A DNA stretch of 64,000 nucleotides from Maridesulfovibrio ferrireducens (GTDB lineage: Bacteria > Desulfobacterota > Desulfovibrionia > Desulfovibrionales > Desulfovibrionaceae). Below the pieces are notes generated by a model. It did no database searches, was not told the origin of the DNA, and saw only the letters and a program-made list of their open reading frames with translations. Shown here one piece after another: positions 16,575 through 27,306 of the stretch. The stretch's first letter is position 1, and each line of letters begins with the position of its first letter. The translations under genes were made by a program, and so were the position numbers. The stretch covers positions 124,001 to 188,000 of the forward strand of contig NZ_JAEINN010000001.1 in NCBI RefSeq assembly GCF_016342405.1, given 5' to 3'.

Positions 16575-16819
16575 AAATAGATAGTAAGTCTGCTTTGGCA
16601 AGTCGTATAGTTAAAAAGTATGTAAAAAGAGTAAAAACATTAAAAAAAGGTGTAAAAAGCATGAAATTAATGTTTTTAACGTCGATATCTATTTTTAAGA
16701 GATAAACCGGATGGCGCGGCAAATCAACCTGCGTGAGTAGGGATTTTAGCTTATTTTGATAAAAAAACATCATTTGGCGTTAAATAATGTGTTTTTTAGA
16801 CAGAAAGTGAGGGGAAAGG
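16575..16819. other. AT-rich gap between holA and radC
   Basis: About 245 bases. The minus strand has repeated CTTTTTAC-type tracts (plus-strand gtaaaaag/gtaaaaac at about 16620-16660) upstream of radC. There is no convincing gene; the open frames here have no ribosome-binding site. The promoter of radC probably lies in this stretch. Confidence 0.5.
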
Positions 16820-17806
16820 TTATCTTCGCCGATTTGAAGGCTGTATTGCAAAAAGATTTGTGAGCGCGGCTACAAGAAGTTCGAGAGCCTGATCAGGTCT
16901 GCGGTTTCCTGTTTTAATTCCTATTTCAGCTTCCATAACGATGTCGAAAATTTTTGCGATGCGGGCCGCACCTATGCGCTGAGCGAGCGCTGCTTTTTGC
17001 TTTTTAACAAAGGGAGGCAGTCTCACAGAGGAGTCCTCTCCGTGGAGCATCATCCATAAGGCTCTGGCTTCACGGGTAAGAGATGCTGTAAGCATAAAGA
17101 TCATGGAATCTTTTTCCATGTGATTTGTCAGAACACGTCTCCATATTTCTACAGGGTCGCCGCCCTGTGACATGGAACTCATAAACTCGAAAAAATTCAT
17201 CTCTTCGGAAAAAGCTATCAGACTCAAGTGATCCATGAGTAGTTTTTTCTCAGGTCCGGCAGCAAGTTCCAGCTTATCAAGTTCGAGCTTCGCTGCTCGT
17301 GCGTCTTTGGGTAAAGCTTTAGTCAGGGCGTGTTTGACCGCATTATCCATTATTATGGAATTTTGCGCAGACCATTTATTAACGAATCCTGTAATGGATT
17401 TTTCATCAAGCCCTGCGGAGTTCCAGAACCATTTTTGCTTTTCAGCATATTTCCAGCAGTTGCGTTTTTTCAGGACAGCAGGGACAGGAGCGCCTTTTTT
17501 ATCCCATTTGCCTTCAAGGCATAAGAATAGAAAAGAAGAATCTGAAAGAGATGACAGAGCTTTGTCGAGAGTTTTCCATGTAGCAACTTTAAGAGTGTGA
17601 GCACGTCTTAAGATGATAGCTTTGCTGGAACCGAAAAGGGTCTGGAGAGTGAGGTCGTCCCAGAATTGGGATGGTAGTTCGTCGTCCGCCCAGTATACTT
17701 TTTTTTCAAAATCAGAAGCATTGTTACTTTCAAGAATTTCGGTAATGCGGTTATGGAGCAGCTCTGCATCAGGGCAGGTGAGAAAAATGTATCCCGGTCT
17801 GGACAT
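16820..17806 (-). CDS. holA: DNA polymerase III delta subunit
   Basis: This 328-residue HolA is the clamp-loader subunit that opens the beta sliding clamp. The N-terminal region (FLTCPDAELLHNRI, LQTLFGSSKAIILRR) and the KLELAAGPEKKLLMDHL segment near 190 match the delta family. The C-terminal helical collar includes NRRPDQALELLVAAL. It is the last gene of the long minus-strand run, downstream of lptE, an arrangement (leuS-lptE-holA) shared with many proteobacteria. A 112-base gap with a strong hairpin separates it from lptE. Confidence 0.93.
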   Translation of the reverse strand: MSRPGYIFLTCPDAELLHNRITEILESNNASDFEKKVYWADDELPSQFWDDLTLQTLFGSSKAIILRRAHTLKVATWKTLDKALSSLSDSSFLFLCLEGKWDKKGAPVPAVLKKRNCWKYAEKQKWFWNSAGLDEKSITGFVNKWSAQNSIIMDNAVKHALTKALPKDARAAKLELDKLELAAGPEKKLLMDHLSLIAFSEEMNFFEFMSSMSQGGDPVEIWRRVLTNHMEKDSMIFMLTASLTREARALWMMLHGEDSSVRLPPFVKKQKAALAQRIGAARIAKIFDIVMEAEIGIKTGNRRPDQALELLVAALTNLFAIQPSNRRR

Positions 17807-17857
17807 GTTTATCCTGCTTAAGTGTTGCTTCTGATTTACTGTTTTTTACTGGTTTAA

Positions 17858-17892
17858 CTGTATCCGTCACAAAGATTTTGCGACGGATACAG
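17858..17892. repeat. Hairpin between lptE and holA
   Basis: CTGTATCCGTC and GACGGATACAG pair, and the inner CAAA/TTTG extends the stem after one mismatch, leaving a 3-base loop. There is no T-run on either side, so mRNA processing or partial attenuation is likelier than full termination. Confidence 0.7.
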
Positions 17893-17918
17893 ATCTACTT
17901 TGCAGAGAAATATTTAAC

Positions 17919-18425
17919 TTAGTAAGCCTGATTCATGCGGTCGACAAGTCTGCGGATCAGAAGCCTTACGATCAGCTCGTCAGTAGCCTCTTCCTGTCCG
18001 GTGTAGTAAGATTCTGTAACCTCAACATTTCCGGAATTCCAGATGAGATGGCCGTCAGCGGCATCAACTACTTTCATTTGAACTCTGAGGGTCGCATTGT
18101 ATTTTAGAGTTTTGTCTTTGTCACCGAGCACGCGGCTGCCATTTGAAAATTTTACAATTCTAATGTTGAAAAGGGCTTCTGCTTTTGATTTTTCAACCCA
18201 TGTGAGCTGTCCACGGCGTGTGATTTCATCTCTGAGGCCGGATCTTATTTTAGGTTCAAGCCAGCGTTCAAGAGTGGGGTTGGTAACTTCGGCAATAGCA
18301 ACTTCCCTGAACGCTTCAGGCAGTCTATTAGGTTCGCTCGCAGAATTATGATAACCGCATCCGCTGACGAAGAAAACGAGACATAGAAGTAATAAGAGTC
18401 GTTTTACGGTGTTAATGGCGATCAT
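17919..18425 (-). CDS. lptE: LPS-assembly lipoprotein LptE
   Basis: This 168-residue lipoprotein has an N-terminal hydrophobic signal and lipobox VSGC, followed by GYHNSASEPNRLPEAFREVAIAEVTNPT, typical of the LptE/LPS-assembly family, and a C-terminal helix (LIVRLLIRRLVDRMNQAY). LptE plugs the LptD outer-membrane translocon and binds LPS. It lies between leuS and holA, the conserved proteobacterial location. lptD is not in the window. Sequence conservation of this family is low, so context carries part of the call. Confidence 0.88.
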   Translation of the reverse strand: MIAINTVKRLLLLLCLVFFVSGCGYHNSASEPNRLPEAFREVAIAEVTNPTLERWLEPKIRSGLRDEITRRGQLTWVEKSKAEALFNIRIVKFSNGSRVLGDKDKTLKYNATLRVQMKVVDAADGHLIWNSGNVEVTESYYTGQEEATDELIVRLLIRRLVDRMNQAY

Positions 18426-18478
18426 TCTGAGGGGTTCCCTGTAAGCCGCGTTCGGCGGGTTGCTGTTAAAGTGGAAAT

Positions 18479-18502
18479 GCGGGACGGCAAATACCGCCCC
18501 GC
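18479..18502. repeat. GC-rich hairpin between leuS and lptE
   Basis: GCGGGACGG and CCGCCCCGC pair with one mismatch around CAAATA, just after the leuS stop. No T-run follows on either strand. Confidence 0.55.
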
Positions 18503-18511
18503 AATAATGAA

Positions 18512-21010
18512 CTAATTAGCTACGATGTTGACCAGTTTACCCGGAACAACGATCACTTTTCTGACGGTCTTGCCTTCGATGTTTTTAACAACATTTTCGT
18601 GGGCAAGAGCTTCTTTTTCAATTTCTTCTTTTGAAGCGGAAGCGGGAACAGAGAGTTTTGCTCTCATTTTTCCGTTTACCTGAATGACGATGAGCAGTTC
18701 GTCAGTGACGAGTGCAGATTCATCATATTCAGGCCATGCGGCCTCAGCAACGCTTCCTTTGTAACCAAGAATTTCCCAGAGTTCTTCGCACATGTGCGGA
18801 GTTATGGGAGCCAGCACAGTAAGGACAGTGCTGAAAGCTGATGACAAAGCAAATTTACCGCCGTCGGTTTCAACGAGTGTTTCCTTAAGGGCGTACATTT
18901 CGTTGACCAGTTCCATTGTCGCGGCAATTACCGTGTTGAACTGGAATTTGTTTTCCATGTCACGGCTTGCGCGGCTGACGGTTTCGTGTTCTTTCCGGCG
19001 AAGTTTTTTAGCTTCGGAGGGAAGATTGATTCCTTCGGGAGAGGCGCATGAGCCGACCGGAGAAACTACGTCTTCCAAGGCTTCAGCAAGTCTCCAGACT
19101 CTGTTTAAGAAGCGGGAAGCTCCTTCCAGTCCCTGATCACTCCATTCGAGATCTTTTTCAGGAGGCGAAGCAAACAGAATGAAAAGTCTTGTTGCATCTG
19201 CTCCGTATTTTTCAATCATGGTTTTGGGGTCAACAACGTTGCCTTTGGATTTTGACATCTTGGCGCCGTCTTTGAGTACCATTCCCTGAGTGAGCAGGTT
19301 TGCAAAAGGTTCATCAAGGCCTGTGTAGCCTTCGTCACGCAGGGCTTTAGTGAAGAATCTGGCATAGAGCAGATGTAAAATCGCGTGCTCAATTCCGCCG
19401 ATATACTGATCGACAGGCAACCAGTAGTCCAGAGCGTCACGGTTGAAAGCTCCGTCGTCTTTGCGTGCGTCAGTATAGCGCAGGAAATACCATGACGATT
19501 CAACAAAGGTGTCCATGGTGTCGGTTTCCCGCTCGGCAGGTCTTCCGCACTTAGGGCAGATTGTGTTGATGAAAGATTCCATCTGCGGCAGTGGAGAGCG
19601 TCCATCTTCATTCATAATCGCATCTTCCGGCAGAATAATTGGAAGATCTTCTTCAGGGACAGGTTGAATTCCGCAATGATCACAGTAGATAATCGGGATA
19701 GGAGAACCCCAGAATCTCTGGCGGGAAATATTCCAGTCACGCAGACGATAGTTGATAGACTTTTTGCCTTTGCCGCTCTTGCCTAAGTAATCAACAATGG
19801 CTTTCTTTGCTTCGTCGTTGGGCAGGTTGTCGAATTCACCTGAATTAACCAGAACTCCGGGCGCGGTGAAAGCTTCTGTCATTCCATCGAGAGTTAAAGT
19901 TTCACCTTTAGGTTGAATTACAACCTGTATCGGCAAGTCATATTTTTTAGCAAATTCATAGTCGCGCTGATCATGTGCGGGGACGGCCATTACTGCGCCG
20001 GTTCCGTAACCCATGAGCACGAAGTTTGCCACATAGATCGGCATCTTTGCGCCGTTAAGCGGGTTGATGCAGTAAGCTCCGGTAAATACACCTTCTTTTT
20101 CAAGGTCGTCAGCGGAACGGACAATGCGGTCAATGTTTGAAACTTTTGTTACGAATTCGCGTACCTTGTCAGCTTCAGCTTTGCCCTTGATGAGTTTTTC
20201 CACCATGGGATGCTCAGCGGCAAGAGACATGAAAGTTGCACCGTAAAGAGTATCGGGACGGGTTGTGAAAACGCTGATTGTGTCATCGCCATCGGCAACT
20301 TCAAAATCAAGTTCAGCACCGACACTTTTACCGATCCAGTTACGCTGCATGGTCAGAACTCTTTCAGGCCATCCGCCTTCAAGCTTGTTAAGGCTTTCAA
20401 GGAGTTCTTCTGCGTAATCGGTGATGCGCATGAACCACTGGGAAAGTTCCTTCTGTTCAACCTGAGTTTCGCAACGCCAGCAGAGACCGTCTTCAACCTG
20501 TTCGTTTGCAAGGACGGTATTACAGGTTTCACACCAGTTAACTGGAGATTTTTTGCGGTAGATCAGACCTTTTTTCAGGAAATCCAGAAAAAACTGCTGT
20601 TCCCATTTATAATATCCGGGATGACAGGTCGCCATTTCTCGGCTCCAGTCATAGGAGTAACCGAGGCGCGAAAGCTGAGTACGCATGTCATCTATATTGG
20701 CGTAGGTCCATTCTGCCGGATGAGTGTTGTTTTTGATCGCCGCATTTTCTGCGGGTAGACCGAAAGCATCCCAACCGATGGGATGAAGGACGTTGAATCC
20801 CTTCATTCGTTTATAACGGGCAACTACGTCAGCAATGGAGTAGTTACGCACGTGTCCCATGTGAATTTTACCGGAAGGATACGGAAACATCTCCAAGACA
20901 TAATACTTGGGGCGTGATGTGTCTGTTTTAACATGGAAAGATCCTTGATCTTCCCATGCCTTCTGCCATTTTTGTTCAATTATTTCTGGGTTGTATTTCC
21001 CGAAGCCCAT
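18512..21010 (-). CDS. leuS: Leucyl-tRNA synthetase
   Basis: This 832-residue class I aminoacyl-tRNA synthetase charges tRNA-Leu. The HIGH-type motif is [15 protein letters not shown] (about 45-55) and the KMSKS motif is in [14 protein letters not shown] (about 585). The connective-peptide editing domain includes [13 protein letters not shown] and [14 protein letters not shown] Cys-rich insert ([15 protein letters not shown]) may bind zinc. Full length for a bacterial LeuRS. It lies downstream of nusB and upstream of lptE in the same run. Confidence 0.98.
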   Translation of the reverse strand: MGFGKYNPEIIEQKWQKAWEDQGSFHVKTDTSRPKYYVLEMFPYPSGKIHMGHVRNYSIADVVARYKRMKGFNVLHPIGWDAFGLPAENAAIKNNTHPAEWTYANIDDMRTQLSRLGYSYDWSREMATCHPGYYKWEQQFFLDFLKKGLIYRKKSPVNWCETCNTVLANEQVEDGLCWRCETQVEQKELSQWFMRITDYAEELLESLNKLEGGWPERVLTMQRNWIGKSVGAELDFEVADGDDTISVFTTRPDTLYGATFMSLAAEHPMVEKLIKGKAEADKVREFVTKVSNIDRIVRSADDLEKEGVFTGAYCINPLNGAKMPIYVANFVLMGYGTGAVMAVPAHDQRDYEFAKKYDLPIQVVIQPKGETLTLDGMTEAFTAPGVLVNSGEFDNLPNDEAKKAIVDYLGKSGKGKKSINYRLRDWNISRQRFWGSPIPIIYCDHCGIQPVPEEDLPIILPEDAIMNEDGRSPLPQMESFINTICPKCGRPAERETDTMDTFVESSWYFLRYTDARKDDGAFNRDALDYWLPVDQYIGGIEHAILHLLYARFFTKALRDEGYTGLDEPFANLLTQGMVLKDGAKMSKSKGNVVDPKTMIEKYGADATRLFILFASPPEKDLEWSDQGLEGASRFLNRVWRLAEALEDVVSPVGSCASPEGINLPSEAKKLRRKEHETVSRASRDMENKFQFNTVIAATMELVNEMYALKETLVETDGGKFALSSAFSTVLTVLAPITPHMCEELWEILGYKGSVAEAAWPEYDESALVTDELLIVIQVNGKMRAKLSVPASASKEEIEKEALAHENVVKNIEGKTVRKVIVVPGKLVNIVAN

Positions 21011-21080
21011 TGTAGAATCCTTGCTTAGTCTTTTATGAGAGCGGAAAAACGAAATGCTCCCGTTGAAAGGATATTTTTAA

Positions 21081-21542
21081 TCAGAATTTTTTAGTAACTG
21101 AAAATTTTCCGCTGTCTATATCGCGAGCCACAGCGTCGAGAATTCCGTTGATAAAATTGCGTGAATTGTCATCACCGAATTTCTTAGCAAGTTCAATCCC
21201 TTCGTTGATGCCTACTTTAAGGGGAATATCCGCCTTGTAGAGCAGCTCATATACGGAGAGTCTGAGGATTGCGAGTTCAGCTTTAGCTATCCGCTCAATC
21301 TTCCAGTGCTTTGAGTATTTTGAGATGATTTCATCTAATTCTTCAAGCGTATTCCAAACATTAAGCAGAAGCTCACGGGCGTACAGAATGAGATCTTCAT
21401 CTGTTTCCCTGGTAACTGCCGGGCTCTGGTTGTATATACGTTCACATGTCCAGCCACCGTGAGGGGGGACAAAACTAATGCCGTAGAGAACTTGAAAAGC
21501 TAAAATACGGCCTTTTCTGCGTAAACCTTTTGTCTGGGACAT
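21081..21542 (-). CDS. nusB: Transcription antitermination protein NusB
   Basis: This 153-residue all-helical NusB begins with RRKGRILAFQVLYGISF, has KHWKIERIAKAELAILRLSVYEL, and ends with IPLKVGINEGIELAKKFGDDNSRNFINGILDAV, the most conserved part of the family. It binds boxA RNA with ribosomal protein S10 in rRNA antitermination. It follows ribH, a linkage conserved in many bacteria. A hairpin in the 182-base gap to ribH may reduce read-through. Confidence 0.96.
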   Translation of the reverse strand: MSQTKGLRRKGRILAFQVLYGISFVPPHGGWTCERIYNQSPAVTRETDEDLILYARELLLNVWNTLEELDEIISKYSKHWKIERIAKAELAILRLSVYELLYKADIPLKVGINEGIELAKKFGDDNSRNFINGILDAVARDIDSGKFSVTKKF

Positions 21543-21622
21543 CTGACTTTATAATCCTGTCGGTTCAGACGCACTTGCGCCGTGTCCGTAAGATACAATT
21601 AAATTGTTTTTAAAACAACACA

Positions 21623-21666
21623 ATGGGCAAACGGTCTCCGATTTTAACCGGAGTCCGGCTGCCCAT
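21623..21666 (-). terminator. Hairpin / possible terminator between ribH and nusB
   Basis: ATGGGCA...TGCCCAT encloses CGG/CCG and CTCCG/CGGAG helices around ATTTTAAC. On the minus strand it is followed by TGTGTTGTTTT, which is moderately U-rich. Partial termination between the two genes is possible. Confidence 0.6.
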
Positions 21667-21724
21667 GTGAATATTCTTAAAGAATACAGCCGTATGAAGG
21701 CTGTAGCAGCTTAAAATAAGTTGC

Positions 21725-22195
21725 TTAGATCTGCTCCATAACCCTGATGGTTTCGAGCATCGCAGAAGCAGCTTCAACACCTTTGTTTCCACCTTTGGTA
21801 CCGGCACGTTCGATAGCCTGTTCCAGTGTGTCACAAGTAAGGACTCCGAATCCGATGGGCAGGTTGTTGTCCATGCTTATCTGAGCAACTCCCTTCGCGC
21901 ATTCGCTACAAACATAATCAAAATGAGGTGTTGCACCACGAATAACCGTTCCGAGACAGGTTATTCCGTTGTACTTGCCTGTTTCTGCAACTTTTTTGGT
22001 GACAACTGGCATTTCAAACACGCCTGGAACTTTAATCAAAGTGATGTTTGCTCTGTCACAACCGTGACGCACGAGGTAATCAACAGCTCCGCCGACGAGT
22101 CTTTCAACGATAAAGTCGTTGAAACGTCCGGCAATCAGAGCAATTTTAAGATTCTTTGCGTCAAGCTGTCCTTCGATAGTTTTGATATGATGCAT
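21725..22195 (-). CDS. ribH: 6,7-dimethyl-8-ribityllumazine synthase
   Basis: This 156-residue lumazine synthase condenses 5-amino-6-ribitylamino-uracil with dihydroxybutanone phosphate in riboflavin synthesis. It has [46 protein letters not shown] with the catalytic His, and [23 protein letters not shown]. Length is typical. The start follows a good ribosome-binding site and lies 12 bases after the ribBA stop, so the two are coupled in one transcript. Confidence 0.98.
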   Translation of the reverse strand: MHHIKTIEGQLDAKNLKIALIAGRFNDFIVERLVGGAVDYLVRHGCDRANITLIKVPGVFEMPVVTKKVAETGKYNGITCLGTVIRGATPHFDYVCSECAKGVAQISMDNNLPIGFGVLTCDTLEQAIERAGTKGGNKGVEAASAMLETIRVMEQI

Positions 22196-22207
22196 GTCCC
22201 GTCTCCG

Positions 22208-23428
22208 TTATTTCTTATTGTCTTCCAAGTGAGTCAGAAGGTGGCCCATTTTTTCTTTTTTAGTCTTGAGATATTTTAAATTAACTTCACACGCATCCAT
22301 TTCAATCGGAACGCGCTGGGTTACTTCAAGTCCGTATCCTTCAAGACCTACAATCTTTTTAGGATTGTTGGTCATAAGCTTCATTTTAGAAATTCCAAGC
22401 TGCACCAGAATCTGTGCTCCGGTACCGTATTCACGAAGGTCGGCTTTGAATCCGAGTTTTTCGTTTGCTTCAACGGTATCGCAACCCTGATCCTGAAGAT
22501 GGTAGGCTTTGATTTTGTTGCCGAGGCCGATTCCGCGTCCTTCCTGTCTCATGTAGAGGAAAACTCCTTTACCTTCGTTGTGGATCATGCACATTGCGGC
22601 AGAAAGCTGATCTCCACAATCGCAACGCATTGATCCGAAGACATCACCAGTCAAACATTCGCTGTGCACTCTGACCAAAGTAGGTTCTTTGGGGTCGAGT
22701 TCACCCATAATCAATGCGATATGTGTGCGGTTGTCTTCACTGGAATGGAAAGCCACAGCTTTAAAATCACCCCAGCGGGTAGGCAGTTCTGCTTCAGCTT
22801 GACGTTTTACGGTGTGGCTGCCGAATTTCATGCGGTATTTAATGAGATCTTCAGTACTGCAAATTTTAAGACCGTGTTTTTCAGCGTAAATTTTAAGATC
22901 AGGGAGTCTGGCCATTGTTCCATCATCTTTCATGATTTCACAAATGACACCCGCAGGTTTGAGGCCTGCCAGACGAGCAAGGTCGACACTGCCTTCAGTC
23001 TGACCTGCACGGACAAGAACTCCGCTATCTTTAGCCCGGAGAGGGAAGATATGACCGGGAGAAACTATGTCGTCAGCTTCAACATCGTCAGCTACTGCTG
23101 TTAAAATGGTTGTAGCTCTGTCCTGTGCGGAGATACCGGTTGTAACTCCGTTACGGGCTTCAATGGAAACCGTGAAGTTTGTTCCGAACTGAGAGTCGTT
23201 GTGTTGAGCCATCATCGGGAGCTTGAGAGCATCAACCATTTCACCGGACATGGCGAGGCATATAAGACCTCTGCCGTGTGTGGCCATGAAGTTGATAAGT
23301 TCAGGAGTTACTTTTTCCGCTGCACAAACGAGATCACCCTCGTTTTCACGGTCTTCATCATCGACCATGATGACCATTTTACCTGCGCGGAGATCCTCAA
23401 TCGCTTCTTCAATTGTACAGAAAGGCAT
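22208..23428 (-). CDS. ribBA: Bifunctional DHBP synthase / GTP cyclohydrolase II
   Basis: A 406-residue fusion that feeds both branches of riboflavin synthesis. Residues 1-200 are 3,4-dihydroxy-2-butanone 4-phosphate synthase ([39 protein letters not shown]). The rest is GTP cyclohydrolase II with zinc Cys in [20 protein letters not shown] and [21 protein letters not shown] chose the ATG at 23426-23428, which has AGGA 7 bases upstream; an in-frame ATG at 23452 lacks one. No FMN riboswitch is apparent in the 220 bases upstream. Confidence 0.97.
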   Translation of the reverse strand: MPFCTIEEAIEDLRAGKMVIMVDDEDRENEGDLVCAAEKVTPELINFMATHGRGLICLAMSGEMVDALKLPMMAQHNDSQFGTNFTVSIEARNGVTTGISAQDRATTILTAVADDVEADDIVSPGHIFPLRAKDSGVLVRAGQTEGSVDLARLAGLKPAGVICEIMKDDGTMARLPDLKIYAEKHGLKICSTEDLIKYRMKFGSHTVKRQAEAELPTRWGDFKAVAFHSSEDNRTHIALIMGELDPKEPTLVRVHSECLTGDVFGSMRCDCGDQLSAAMCMIHNEGKGVFLYMRQEGRGIGLGNKIKAYHLQDQGCDTVEANEKLGFKADLREYGTGAQILVQLGISKMKLMTNNPKKIVGLEGYGLEVTQRVPIEMDACEVNLKYLKTKKEKMGHLLTHLEDNKK

Positions 23429-23649
23429 TTTGATATCCTCATGCTCCGGCATCTAGGAGCAGTTCATTATATTTTCCCAGTTCAGTTTTTACGAACAGGA
23501 GAAGTCTTCTTACCTTAAAAAACAAAAAGGGTGAAATATGTTTTTTTATGTTTAAATATCTTTTTATATTAGGTGGTTAAAAAGATGTAAAACATATTTT
23601 TAATTTTCAATTATCATCTGATGGCAATCAGCCTGTTCTATAAACAGTC

Positions 23650-24315
23650 TTAAAAACCGTTTTTTTGGAGAAAATCCATAGTTAATTTGCTTTTCGGACT
23701 ACCGGATTTAGCCGATCCGGATTGACCGGTCCATGGTCCCAGCATTCTCTGAACATACTTGCCGATAACATCTGTTTCCATGTTAACAAGGTATCCCGGT
23801 TTCCAGTCTGAAATTGTGGTCTGTTCCTGAGTTTCAGGAATGATGTTGACCTCAAGGAAATCAGCACCGCAGTCGTTCACTGTAAGGCTTATTCCGTCCA
23901 GTCCGATGGACCCTTTAGGCACAACGAAAGGTCCGTGTTCCGACGGAAATTTGATCTTGTAGATTTTGGATTCTCCGGCAGGGCGCACAGATTCCACAGA
24001 AGCTATACAGTCAATGTGTCCGCTGACTATGTGTCCTCCGAGTCTGTCCCCCATAGCCAGTGCCCGCTCATAGTTAATTTTAGACCCCGGTTTTAAGCTG
24101 CCAAGATTGGTGCAGTCCATGGTTTCTTTACTTGCGTAACATGAAAACCAGCTGTCACTGAAAGTTTCAACTGTGAGGCAAACTCCATTTATAGCTATGG
24201 ACTCACCTTTGGCATAATCTTTAATATCAGGGGCATTAACTGTAAAACGGGTCTCTTTTCCCCGATTTTCAGCTTTTGCAATAGAGCCTTTACCCTGAAC
24301 AAGTCCGGTGAACAT
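23650..24315 (-). CDS. ribE: Riboflavin synthase alpha subunit
   Basis: This 221-residue enzyme is built of two lumazine-binding repeats, each beginning with the FTGLVQG- or GHIVSGHID-type motif (residues 1-95 and 96-200). It dismutates two lumazines to riboflavin. ESIAINGVCLTV and GSIGLDGISLTVND mark the two halves. The C-terminal tail (about 25 residues, Ser/Lys-rich) is longer than the core family. It follows ribD by 11 bases. A 221-base gap separates it from ribBA. Confidence 0.96.
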   Translation of the reverse strand: MFTGLVQGKGSIAKAENRGKETRFTVNAPDIKDYAKGESIAINGVCLTVETFSDSWFSCYASKETMDCTNLGSLKPGSKINYERALAMGDRLGGHIVSGHIDCIASVESVRPAGESKIYKIKFPSEHGPFVVPKGSIGLDGISLTVNDCGADFLEVNIIPETQEQTTISDWKPGYLVNMETDVIGKYVQRMLGPWTGQSGSAKSGSPKSKLTMDFLQKNGF

Positions 24316-24326
24316 TTATTGGTCCT

Positions 24327-25469
24327 TTATCTATCAGCGGGTTTGAATACTATTTTTAAATCCAAGCCGCTTTGTTCTACTCGGTTGACCCTGAAATTAA
24401 GGGCCTCTTCCATAAACTGTCTATCTGATCCTGCAAAGTTAGGTCTTCCGAGTGTGTTACCCAGAATGCGTGGCGCTTGATACATTACGAATTCATCAAT
24501 CAATTCTTGCTCGGCAAGTGATAAAGCCAGTTTACCGCCGCCTTCGCAGAGAGTACGGAGCACTCCGTGTTTTTCGCGCAAAAATTTGAATCCGCATTCA
24601 AATGTAAGTCCTTTTTTGCCGGAGGGAAGACCTATAACTTCAATACCTTTATTAACAAGTGCTTTTGCTGTTTCAGAGGAGGCTTGTTCTGCGGTGGTCC
24701 AGAATATTGTTTCTTTGGCGCGCGTTGTCGTCAGTGTGAATTCTTCGTGATTTTCGGGAAGTCTGGTAGTTACAACCACGGCCTTAGGCTGCACAAAATT
24801 TTTCGGCTTGATTTCAAGTCGGCAATTGAGGGACGGATTATCTTCGCGCAGGGTGTTGCCGCCGATAATAACTGCACCGACCATGGCACGAAGTTTTTGT
24901 ACATCAGCGAAGGAGTCAGGGCAGGATACAGCTTCCTGCCTGCCTGTTGTTCCGGCGATTTTACCATCGATTGTCGAGGCCAGTTTTAAAATCGAATATG
25001 GACGGTCACTATTCTGCCAAAGCAGGAAGTCGGATATAAGGTCGAGGCATTGCTCTTCAAGCACGCCTGTTTCAACTTTAACACCCTTGGATTCGAGAAA
25101 TTCAAGTCCACCGGCAGCTTTCGGATTAGGATCTCTTGTGCCGATGACAATGTGCGGAATTCCGGCTTCAATTATTCCTTCGGTACAGGGAGGTGTTTTG
25201 CCGAAATGATTGCACGGCTCAAGAGTTACAAACATGGTACATTTTGTCATGTCCACATTTTTGCTGATCGCGTCGGCAATGCACTCACGTTCTGCGTGTA
25301 ATCCTCCGCAGTAATGGTGCCAGCCTTCGGCGACAATCTGCCCGTCACGAATCATGACAGCTCCAACCGTTGGGTTGGGTGCTGTGCGGTCCCTGCCGCG
25401 CAAGGCCAGAGTCACGGCGCGAGCCATGAACTGTTCAGATGAATTAGATGTCGAACTGCAGAAGTTCAA
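24327..25469 (-). CDS. ribD: Bifunctional riboflavin deaminase / reductase RibD
   Basis: This 380-residue two-domain enzyme has an N-terminal cytidine-deaminase-like domain with zinc ligands in [11 protein letters not shown] and [11 protein letters not shown], and a C-terminal reductase domain ([34 protein letters not shown]). It carries out steps two and three of the GTP branch. The start is probably TTG at 25467-25469 with GGAG six bases upstream, which overlaps the end of comEB by 26 bases; the ATG at 25427 has no ribosome-binding site. Overlap implies translational coupling. Confidence 0.95.
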   Translation of the reverse strand: MNFCSSTSNSSEQFMARAVTLALRGRDRTAPNPTVGAVMIRDGQIVAEGWHHYCGGLHAERECIADAISKNVDMTKCTMFVTLEPCNHFGKTPPCTEGIIEAGIPHIVIGTRDPNPKAAGGLEFLESKGVKVETGVLEEQCLDLISDFLLWQNSDRPYSILKLASTIDGKIAGTTGRQEAVSCPDSFADVQKLRAMVGAVIIGGNTLREDNPSLNCRLEIKPKNFVQPKAVVVTTRLPENHEEFTLTTTRAKETIFWTTAEQASSETAKALVNKGIEVIGLPSGKKGLTFECGFKFLREKHGVLRTLCEGGGKLALSLAEQELIDEFVMYQAPRILGNTLGRPNFAGSDRQFMEEALNFRVNRVEQSGLDLKIVFKPADR

Positions 25470-25899
25470 ACTTTACTCCGGCTTCTTTTAACATGGCCTC
25501 AGATAATTCGTCAGGGTAGCTTTCTGAAAAATATACAGCTGTTACGCCAGTATTGATAAGCATTTTTGTGCAGATGAGACAGGGCTGGGTGGTACAGTAA
25601 ATTTCACAGCCTTTAAGTTTGATGCCGTGAACAGCAGCCTGAATGATGACATTCTGTTCAGCGTGTAAACCTCGGCAGAGTTCGTGACGTTCACCCGAAG
25701 GTATTCCGAGTGTTTCACGCAGGCATCCTATTTCGGCACAATGTGCGATGTCCGAGGGAGAACCATTGTATCCGGTGGCAAGGATTCGTTTATCTTTGAC
25801 CGCAATAGCACCGACTTTGCGTCTTGTGCATGTGGCTCGTTCCGCAACTTGATGCGCTATGCGCATAAAATATTCAGGCCAAGGAAGTCTATTATCCAT
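25444..25899 (-). CDS. comEB: Deoxycytidylate (dCMP) deaminase family protein
   Basis: From ATG 25897-25899 it has 151 residues, and the zinc-dependent deaminase motifs [11 protein letters not shown] and [12 protein letters not shown] are intact. The N-terminal [25 protein letters not shown] is typical of the ComEB/dCMP deaminase family, which converts dCMP to dUMP for thymidylate synthesis. A GTG three codons upstream (25908) is an alternative start. It precedes ribD with overlap. Both are deaminase-fold proteins, but the specificities differ. Confidence 0.92.
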   Translation of the reverse strand: MDNRLPWPEYFMRIAHQVAERATCTRRKVGAIAVKDKRILATGYNGSPSDIAHCAEIGCLRETLGIPSGERHELCRGLHAEQNVIIQAAVHGIKLKGCEIYCTTQPCLICTKMLINTGVTAVYFSESYPDELSEAMLKEAGVKFELLQFDI

Positions 25900-25924
25900 G
25901 GGAAGCACCCTGCTTTTGAAGCTG

Positions 25925-25956
25925 AGGCGGATTCGGAATAATTCCCGAATCCGCCT
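25925..25956. repeat. Hairpin between glyA and comEB
   Basis: AGGCGGATTCGG pairs perfectly with CCGAATCCGCCT (12 bp) around AATAATTC. There is no clear T-run on the minus strand. It lies 67-98 bases beyond the glyA stop and 26 bases before comEB. Confidence 0.75.
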
Positions 25957-26022
25957 TTATGTCAATGAATTTGATATGTAATTTAAGACTTCAGCTGATT
26001 TTCAGCTGATTTCCAATCTTTA

Positions 26023-27261
26023 CTAATAAGCAAATAATGGGAAATCTTTTGCGAAGTCAGCGATTTCTTTACGTATTCCGGCAAGTTTAGTTTCATTGCC
26101 GATGGAACCGATAGCAGCGGTAATCCAGCATGCTATGTTTTCCATATCCTTTTCTTTCATTCCTCTTGTTGTCAAAGCCGGGGTTCCGATACGAATTCCG
26201 GAAGTGACGAACGGGGAACGAGTTTCAAAAGGAATGGTGTTCTTGTTGACGGTGATTCCTGCTTCATCAAGAGCAATCTCAGCATCTTTGCCGGTGATGT
26301 TCTTGTTTGTCAGGTCGACCATCATAAGGTGGTTATCGGTTCCGCCAGAGACAAGTTCAAAACCTGCTCCGGTGAGGTGTCCGGCTAAAGCCTGAGCATT
26401 AGCAACAACCTGTTTCTGGTATTCAACATATGAAGGAGAAAGAGCTTCGCCGAAAGCAACTGCTTTAGCTGCGATCACGTGCATCAGCGGTCCACCCTGA
26501 ATTCCGGGGAAGATGTTGGAGTTCAAAGCTTTTGCATTTTCTTCACTGGAAAGAATCATACCGCCGCGAGGCCCGCGAAGGGTCTTGTGGGTGGTAGTGG
26601 TGGTGTAGTGTGCATGCTCGATGCAGGAAGGATGAACGCCTGCGGCGATAAGTCCTGCAATGTGAGCCATATCGACCATGAGGACAGCTCCTACTTCATC
26701 AGCAATCTGACGGAAGCGGGCGAAATCGATAATACGGGGATATGCACTTGCACCAGCTATGATCATCTTGGGTTTGCACTCTTTGGCAATCTTCAGGACG
26801 TTATCATAGTTGATAGTTTTAGTTTCAGGGTCCACTCCGTAGAAGTGTATATCAAAGAGTTTACCTGAAAAGTTTACCGGGCTTCCATGGGTAAGATGTC
26901 CACCATGAGAAAGATCCATACCGAGGACGGTATCGCCGGGCTTAAGCGCAGCGAAATATACAGCCATATTGGCCTGTGAACCGGAATGAGGCTGAACATT
27001 GACATATTCACAGCCGAAGATTTCTTTAGCTCTGTCGCGTGCTAAATCTTCAACCTGATCAACGAACTCGCAACCTCCGTAATAACGTTTGCCCGGGTAA
27101 CCTTCAGCGTATTTATGAGTCATAACGCTGCCCATTGCCTGACGAACCGCGGTGGAGGTAAAGTTCTCCGAAGCGATAAGTTCAAGGCCGGTCATCTGGC
27201 GAGTTACTTCGCGGGCGATGGTTGCGGCAACAGCCGGATCTTTCATCATTAGTTCTTCCAT
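26023..27261 (-). CDS. glyA: Serine hydroxymethyltransferase
   Basis: This 412-residue PLP enzyme interconverts serine and glycine with tetrahydrofolate. It has [34 protein letters not shown], and the PLP lysine in [15 protein letters not shown] (Lys226). I chose the ATG at 27259-27261, which has GGAG seven bases upstream, over an in-frame TTG four codons earlier. It lies 45 bases after fabF in the same run. Confidence 0.98.
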   Translation of the reverse strand: MEELMMKDPAVAATIAREVTRQMTGLELIASENFTSTAVRQAMGSVMTHKYAEGYPGKRYYGGCEFVDQVEDLARDRAKEIFGCEYVNVQPHSGSQANMAVYFAALKPGDTVLGMDLSHGGHLTHGSPVNFSGKLFDIHFYGVDPETKTINYDNVLKIAKECKPKMIIAGASAYPRIIDFARFRQIADEVGAVLMVDMAHIAGLIAAGVHPSCIEHAHYTTTTTHKTLRGPRGGMILSSEENAKALNSNIFPGIQGGPLMHVIAAKAVAFGEALSPSYVEYQKQVVANAQALAGHLTGAGFELVSGGTDNHLMMVDLTNKNITGKDAEIALDEAGITVNKNTIPFETRSPFVTSGIRIGTPALTTRGMKEKDMENIACWITAAIGSIGNETKLAGIRKEIADFAKDFPLFAY

Positions 27262-27306
27262 GACAAGCTCCAAGAGTTTGACGGTCCCTTACAAAGAGGG
27301 GGCCAA

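Noticed and set aside
20210-20758. 182-codon plus-strand ORF opposite leuS
   Set aside because: It is wholly antisense to a conserved synthetase, has no ribosome-binding site, and its composition reflects the opposite strand.
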